Source: Sphagnum magellanicum (Eukaryota > Streptophyta > Sphagnopsida > Sphagnales > Sphagnaceae). Taken from it: 64,000 nt of DNA. A program made the translations under genes and the position numbers. Positions 59,981-64,000 of this stretch are shown here, in pieces (the first letter of the stretch is position 1; every line of letters begins with the position of its first letter). The notes below the pieces were generated by a model, which was not told the DNA's origin, searched no databases, and saw only the letters and a program-made list of their open reading frames with translations. The stretch is from assembly GCA_021904315.1 (NCBI GenBank), contig CM038912.1, positions 9,449,061 through 9,513,060 on the forward strand, written 5' to 3'.

Positions 59981-62100
59981 TATTTAAAATAAAACAAACA
60001 GATGGACAATGGAACAATCCTTGTAAAAATGCATCATCTCTATTACCCATATGTAGGCAATTGCCAAAATCTAGTAATGCATGTCAACTTAGAAAATGCA
60101 CACAATGCAAACAATTTCTCAATGTTATAGTCACCTTGGACGTCAATTGAATATTGTGTTGTTGTTGCCCTTCTACAACTATTTTGTAATTAGGTTTTGA
60201 ATGTTGCATCTATGTTTTTTTTCTCCAACCTCCTTCATTGTCGATGCAAAGATGCATCTCCAAAAGGAGGTTACAGAAGGGCAACACCAATGTTGCAAAT
60301 ATTTCATGTTTGTGATGACAATCCCCAAAGACATCGCATTTTGTTGCACTCAAGAAACCATCACAAAGATCAACTAGAGCAAAAGATGGGCAAGAGCTGG
60401 TGGCATTTTGTTGTGAGTTGAACCATGGTGCAAAGCTACAAGGTTAAAAATTGTTATAATAAAATATTGCTCAAAGTGGTGGCTAGAGAAAGACGAGAGC
60501 GATGTTGCATACAAAGAAGAAAAAATGGCTCATTTAATGTGTGGGTGGGAGCTTGAAGTGATGAACCTCTATCCAAAATGACAGCTATCTAAAAGTATTG
60601 TGAGAGTGACCTAAGACATACTAGGGGCTAGTTAGGGTTTGTAGTTAAAACTTCATGAAAATTTCAACAATGAAAAAATTAATTGTGGTCAATGATGGAT
60701 GACCTTGAATGATGAATAATAGGTTTTCTAATTAGCTCGAGTAGCATTGTCATCCACTTTATTTTGTTCATCCATGAACTTGAAACTTTTGAGAAATGTG
60801 AAATTAATGAATATTACATATGTAAAATTTTCATGTCAGGTACCAAATAAATGTGAATGACTTTTGTGAAAAAAATATTAAAAATGCACAATTTTGAAGA
60901 TAAAAAGGACTTTTGAATCAAAATATCACAAATGAAAGGACTTTTCACATGTAAACATCACATCCATAGCACTTTTAGTCCTTTCTATATTTTATGTACT
61001 TAGTTCATACTCTTCATTAATTCCCAGCTTGATTAGTGGCCATTTGACAAGGGAAAAGGATTTTTAAAAAATAAGCACTTGTCCACACAATTTTTCTAAG
61101 TCTTTTAACTATACAAAAGGACTTTTAAAACGTGGAAAATTTGTGTGAAAATTTTGTGGGTTGAAATTTTGGCTATTAAGGAACCTATTCCCAACAAAAA
61201 ATTGAAATTTCAAGTTTTTATGTTCTCATAATGTCATTCCAAAAATACAATTGTATACATTGTGTGGCTCTTTTTAGTGTGATTGTACCCTTTTAGATGC
61301 TTGAATATGGTAATATTAATACTTTATAAGAAATAAGAACTCATTTTAATGCCATAAGAACCAATAGTGTAACAAAACAATACTCCAAGTTTAACTTTTG
61401 TTAATGCAACCAACAATTCATTCTCCAAAAAGCCTTAGGTTATTTTGTTTCAATGATCCTACCATGGAGTCAAATGCACTACCATGTTGTAACCTTGCAC
61501 CATAACCTTTTTCATCTTGTTTCATGTTCCAAAGTTTTTTTTTAATGTTATGAATAAAATATTATTTGGTATATATTTGCATATTTGATATCTTTGTGTG
61601 AGCCATGGATTATAGATCAACAATTAGTTAAGTTTTAGTTCCGTAATTTTCCTTAGTATTAATGATTTGAATGCTTATAAGCCTCTAAGTATTGATTATT
61701 AATAGTTGAATCAACTTTTGTGATATTTTTAGGCATATAGTACTTCTTTATTTCAGTTGATGTAACGCTTAATTAGTTAAGCACCTAGTAAACCTTTTAA
61801 AGTACATTATCCCTTTTATGTTGTAGAGAAGGGAAAGGGGATGTAGAATTAGATGTGATTTATTGATATATAGGGAATACAAGCCCATAATTAATAATAG
61901 CATTTCGCCATGACAAGGTTAAGTTAGTATGTAGAAGAATCTTCAAACACTAATGATGTATTTGTAAGATTTTTAGGATGTAGTCCTAATACATCTTTAT
62001 TTAGTTTCACTTCTATAAGACTTTTAAATAGAATCAATTCAAACTTAAGTATTAACATTTCCGCCTGAGTAGCTTCAGGTGAATTACAACTTTATAACCG
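59981..62100. other. No gene seen
   Basis: Short ORFs only (e.g. 60,197-60,421 plus, 74 codons), without domains. The sequence becomes strongly AT-rich from about 60,650. A purine-rich run GAAGGGAAAGGGGATG lies near 61,830. Confidence 0.45.
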
Positions 62101-62102
62101 AC

Positions 62103-62528
62103 TTAAAGGATAGATCACAATTGCAAAAAATCTAGAATGCGACGAATGGTGCGAGTGAGGTACTCGGCTTGGTGCTCCATGGGAAGGGGGTTGATTGGCC
62201 TTCGTAGCCAACGATAATGGCCATCACCGGGAACTCACGTTTGACAATGGAGACGGACATCATCATCTTCGCATTGACATTCTTTAAACCTTTCTGGCAC
62301 GGCTCCACGAGCAGGAACGAATTCTAAATAGATTGTTAAAGCATGTGGGTTAAGAAATAATCGACGATCCCATGCCGAACGATCGATTCGAGTGCGCACT
62401 ATTCGCCTAGGCGGTTCTTCTTCGCGCGGTCGTTGAAAAACAATCATGTCGAATGGTGCTTCTTCAAGCTCTTCTTGTTCTACTGGTGCAACTGAAGGAT
62501 TTGAAGGTGTAACGACATCATCCGCCAT
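62103..62528 (-). CDS. Compact GC-richer ORF, product unknown
   Basis: ATG at 62,528 opens a 97-codon frame ending with TGA at 62,235. The protein begins MADDVVTPSNPSVAPVEQEE and is acidic at first. It then becomes basic and Arg-rich (RPREEEPPRRIVRTRIDRSA) with WDRRLF and FVPARGAVPERF. The same frame stays open after this stop to another TGA at 62,115, with protein-like content (RRPINPLPMEHQAEYLTR), so the ancestral product may have been about 137 residues. The TGA could come from CGA. Upstream (62,545) lies an acceptor-like GTCGATGCAG, and before it a leader-like segment to about 62,760. CpG content is higher than nearby, suggesting recent arrival. I recognise no family; a gene or a mobile-element ORF are both possible. 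Confidence 0.5.
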
Positions 62529-62529
62529 G

Positions 62530-62760
62530 ACTAGTTCTCACCTGCATCGACAAAAACCAAGAAAATAGTACAAACAATGTGGTATTTACGTTCAGAAGGG
62601 GTCAAGGCCTTTTTATTTAACAAATTAGGGTAGGCGTAAGGTGTGGGAATGACGGCGGAACCGCATGAAAACTCGAACATCCTAGATCTAATGGATTCGT
62701 CAAACCCTAATTTTGACGGCAGATCTAGAAGTAGGTGGGGGTTTTTTGTGATGCAAATTT
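62530..62760 (-). other. Leader-like sequence upstream of the GC-richer ORF
   Basis: The minus strand reads like a 5' leader: a C/T-rich start near 62,750, a TTAGGGTTTGACGA segment, then a pyrimidine-rich tract (TTTTCTTGGTTTTTGTCGATGCAG) ending 17 bases before the ATG. Transcription is inferred from composition only. Confidence 0.35.
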
Positions 62761-63420
62761 TACTTCCAATTTACTATGTATTACATAGTTAACTAATGCA
62801 TGGTAAAATAAATAGGTAGGGGATATCAAAAGAGTAAATGGTACACATGGATGTTAATTCAACCATTGAATTAGTCAAGTAAGAATTTAAGGACGTTACT
62901 TGTTACTACCGATAAACTATCCTAGTAGTTAGTTACTTGAAATAATTAGGATGAAGAAGTAGGATGTGAAGGTCAACGGACGAAAAGGATAAGGATCAAG
63001 CTCAAGAGACCTCATCAAGATATCCAAGAGAAGGGAAGGGACGAATCCTCCAATCCCATTAGTTATGAGGATTATCATCCTATTTGATTGGAGGATGGAA
63101 TATTTTTTGTGTTTCATTGGGCCCAATAATTTTCATCCTAAACTCAATTGGATGGCAATTTATTCTCAATTCTCATTGGTTTTAGAAGGATGAAGAGGCC
63201 ATTGATTGGAGCAAAGGATTTCAAAGCTTTCATTGGACAAGGGGAACAAGCTCAAGGAAGGTCATGGAGGTTTACCAAGGAGTAGAGGGTATTGTGTGTA
63301 TGTGGGAAGGAAAGGAAGTGTGAAGGAGAATTTTTTTAGTTCTTATGTGCGGAGAGGTGTTCATGGAAAAGGTGTGTGCAAGAATCAAATATGGAAGGAA
63401 GTTGTGTGTAACAAGTACTA
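62761..63420. other. No gene seen
   Basis: A 71-codon plus ORF (63,206-63,421) is rich in Gly and Lys and shows no domain. The sequence leads into the tandem duplication at 63,426. Confidence 0.4.
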
Positions 63421-63425
63421 GTAGC

Positions 63426-63795
63426 AAAGCCTCTGGATCTTTGGTTCAATTAGTTGTTCCTCCCAAATCCACCGTTGGATTTGTGTCAAAATGAAATCAA
63501 TTTTAGTTTGGAAGGTGTAGAAGGTTCTCCTCAAATTTCAGCATCATCGGGTTTGTTATTAGGGATATACACTGGTTGGAAGTAGAGGGTGTTATAGTGG
63601 AATTCATGGAAGAATTTGCATGACAAAGCTTTTGGATATTTATTTCAATTAATTGTTCCTCCCAAATCCACCGTTGGATTTGTGTCAAATTTAAATTAGT
63701 CTTAGTTTGAGAGGTGTAGAACGTTCTCCTCAAATTTCAACATCATCGGAGTTGGTGTAAGGGAGTTACACTTGTTGGAAGTAGAGGGGGTCGAA
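63426..63795 (+). repeat. Tandem duplication, unit about 195 bp
   Basis: The segment 63,426-63,600 is repeated at 63,624-63,795. Shared landmarks are TTCCTCCCAAATCCACCGTT, GGATTTGTGTCAAA, GTTCTCCTCAAATTTCA, CATCATCGG and GGTTGGAAGTAGAGGG (TTGTTGGAAGTAGAGGG in copy 2). The copies differ at a moderate number of positions. Confidence 0.9.
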
Positions 63796-63854
63796 TTGTC
63801 TATTTTTTCCTTTAATCTAAGCAAAGTGGTTTCTAGTTCAAAGCTTAATTCTTG

Positions 63855-63885
63855 ATAAAAAAAAATTAAAAAAAAAAAAAAAAAC
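63855..63885 (+). repeat. A-rich tract
   Basis: Two A runs (8 and about 17 bases) separated by TT. This could be the tail of a retroposed sequence; no target duplication was identified. Confidence 0.5.
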
Positions 63886-64000
63886 TTATGATATTTTGTA
63901 ACATGGCTATTTTTATATTAGCTTTCAAAAAATTCAATGCATGTTAGATTAGGAGGTTATATGTAGATGTTATGACAAATGGAACGGAAAGGTTCCAACC

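Noticed and set aside
1-64000. CRISPR arrays, tRNA and rRNA genes
   Set aside because: The repeats found are tandem without unique spacers, and no tRNA or rRNA landmarks were seen on either strand.

Overview
The window looks like intergenic nuclear DNA from a large-genome vascular plant, probably a gymnosperm or a fern. The reasons are the AT-rich background, TTTAGGG-type telomere-like repeats, plant-type exon/intron structure, CACTA transposons with plant-style ends, Ty3/gypsy and hAT fossils, and almost no intact genes. I see no gene I would call functional with confidence, and no CRISPR, rRNA or tRNA.

Layout. 0.3-1.65 kb: decayed hAT transposase. 2.3-2.7 kb: a short triplicated repeat, a 30-base G run and a palindrome. 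6.0-28.5 kb: two alignable LTR-like sequences in the same orientation bracket minus-strand Ty3/gypsy remains (reverse transcriptase at 20.2-21.5 kb, gag-like at 24.6-27.9 kb, primer-binding-site-like sequence beside the right LTR). A long plus-strand coiled-coil reading frame (7.25-9.2 kb) lies beside the left LTR. Nested in this span are two CACTA-type elements with 3-bp target duplications (10,058-12,162, which carries a GGTTATT minisatellite; 21,899-24,566) and two solo LTRs of one family in opposite orientation, each with a perfect 5-bp target duplication (12,861-13,923 and 14,673-15,498). 28.5-32.9 kb: an island of less AT-rich, gene-like sequence with telomere-like motifs, not identified. 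33.8-36.9 kb: several tandem duplications. 35-39.8 kb: broken plus-strand multi-exon gene-like remains. 42.3-43.1 kb: a ~175-bp satellite. 53-60 kb: a minus-strand DDE-type transposase remnant and a degenerate tandem array. 62.1-62.8 kb: a compact GC-richer ORF of unknown origin.

The most interesting segment is 46,282-52,523, a 6.2-kb CACTA-type element. Removing it, with one copy of a 4-base duplication, restores the unit of the surrounding tandem repeat. It carries a complete five-exon HIR (hypersensitive-induced reaction, SPFH/prohibitin-type) gene copy on the minus strand, exons of a DUF639 gene, and exons of COP9 signalosome subunit 6, with introns retained. This is therefore DNA-level capture of several host genes (a Pack-CACTA-like transduplication). 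The HIR copy has the expected length of 287 codons, but three codons that are CAG (Gln) in the family read TAG and one splice donor is changed. This pattern fits decay by deamination of methylated CHG sites. Other gene-like fossils in the window also decay mainly through TAG stops.
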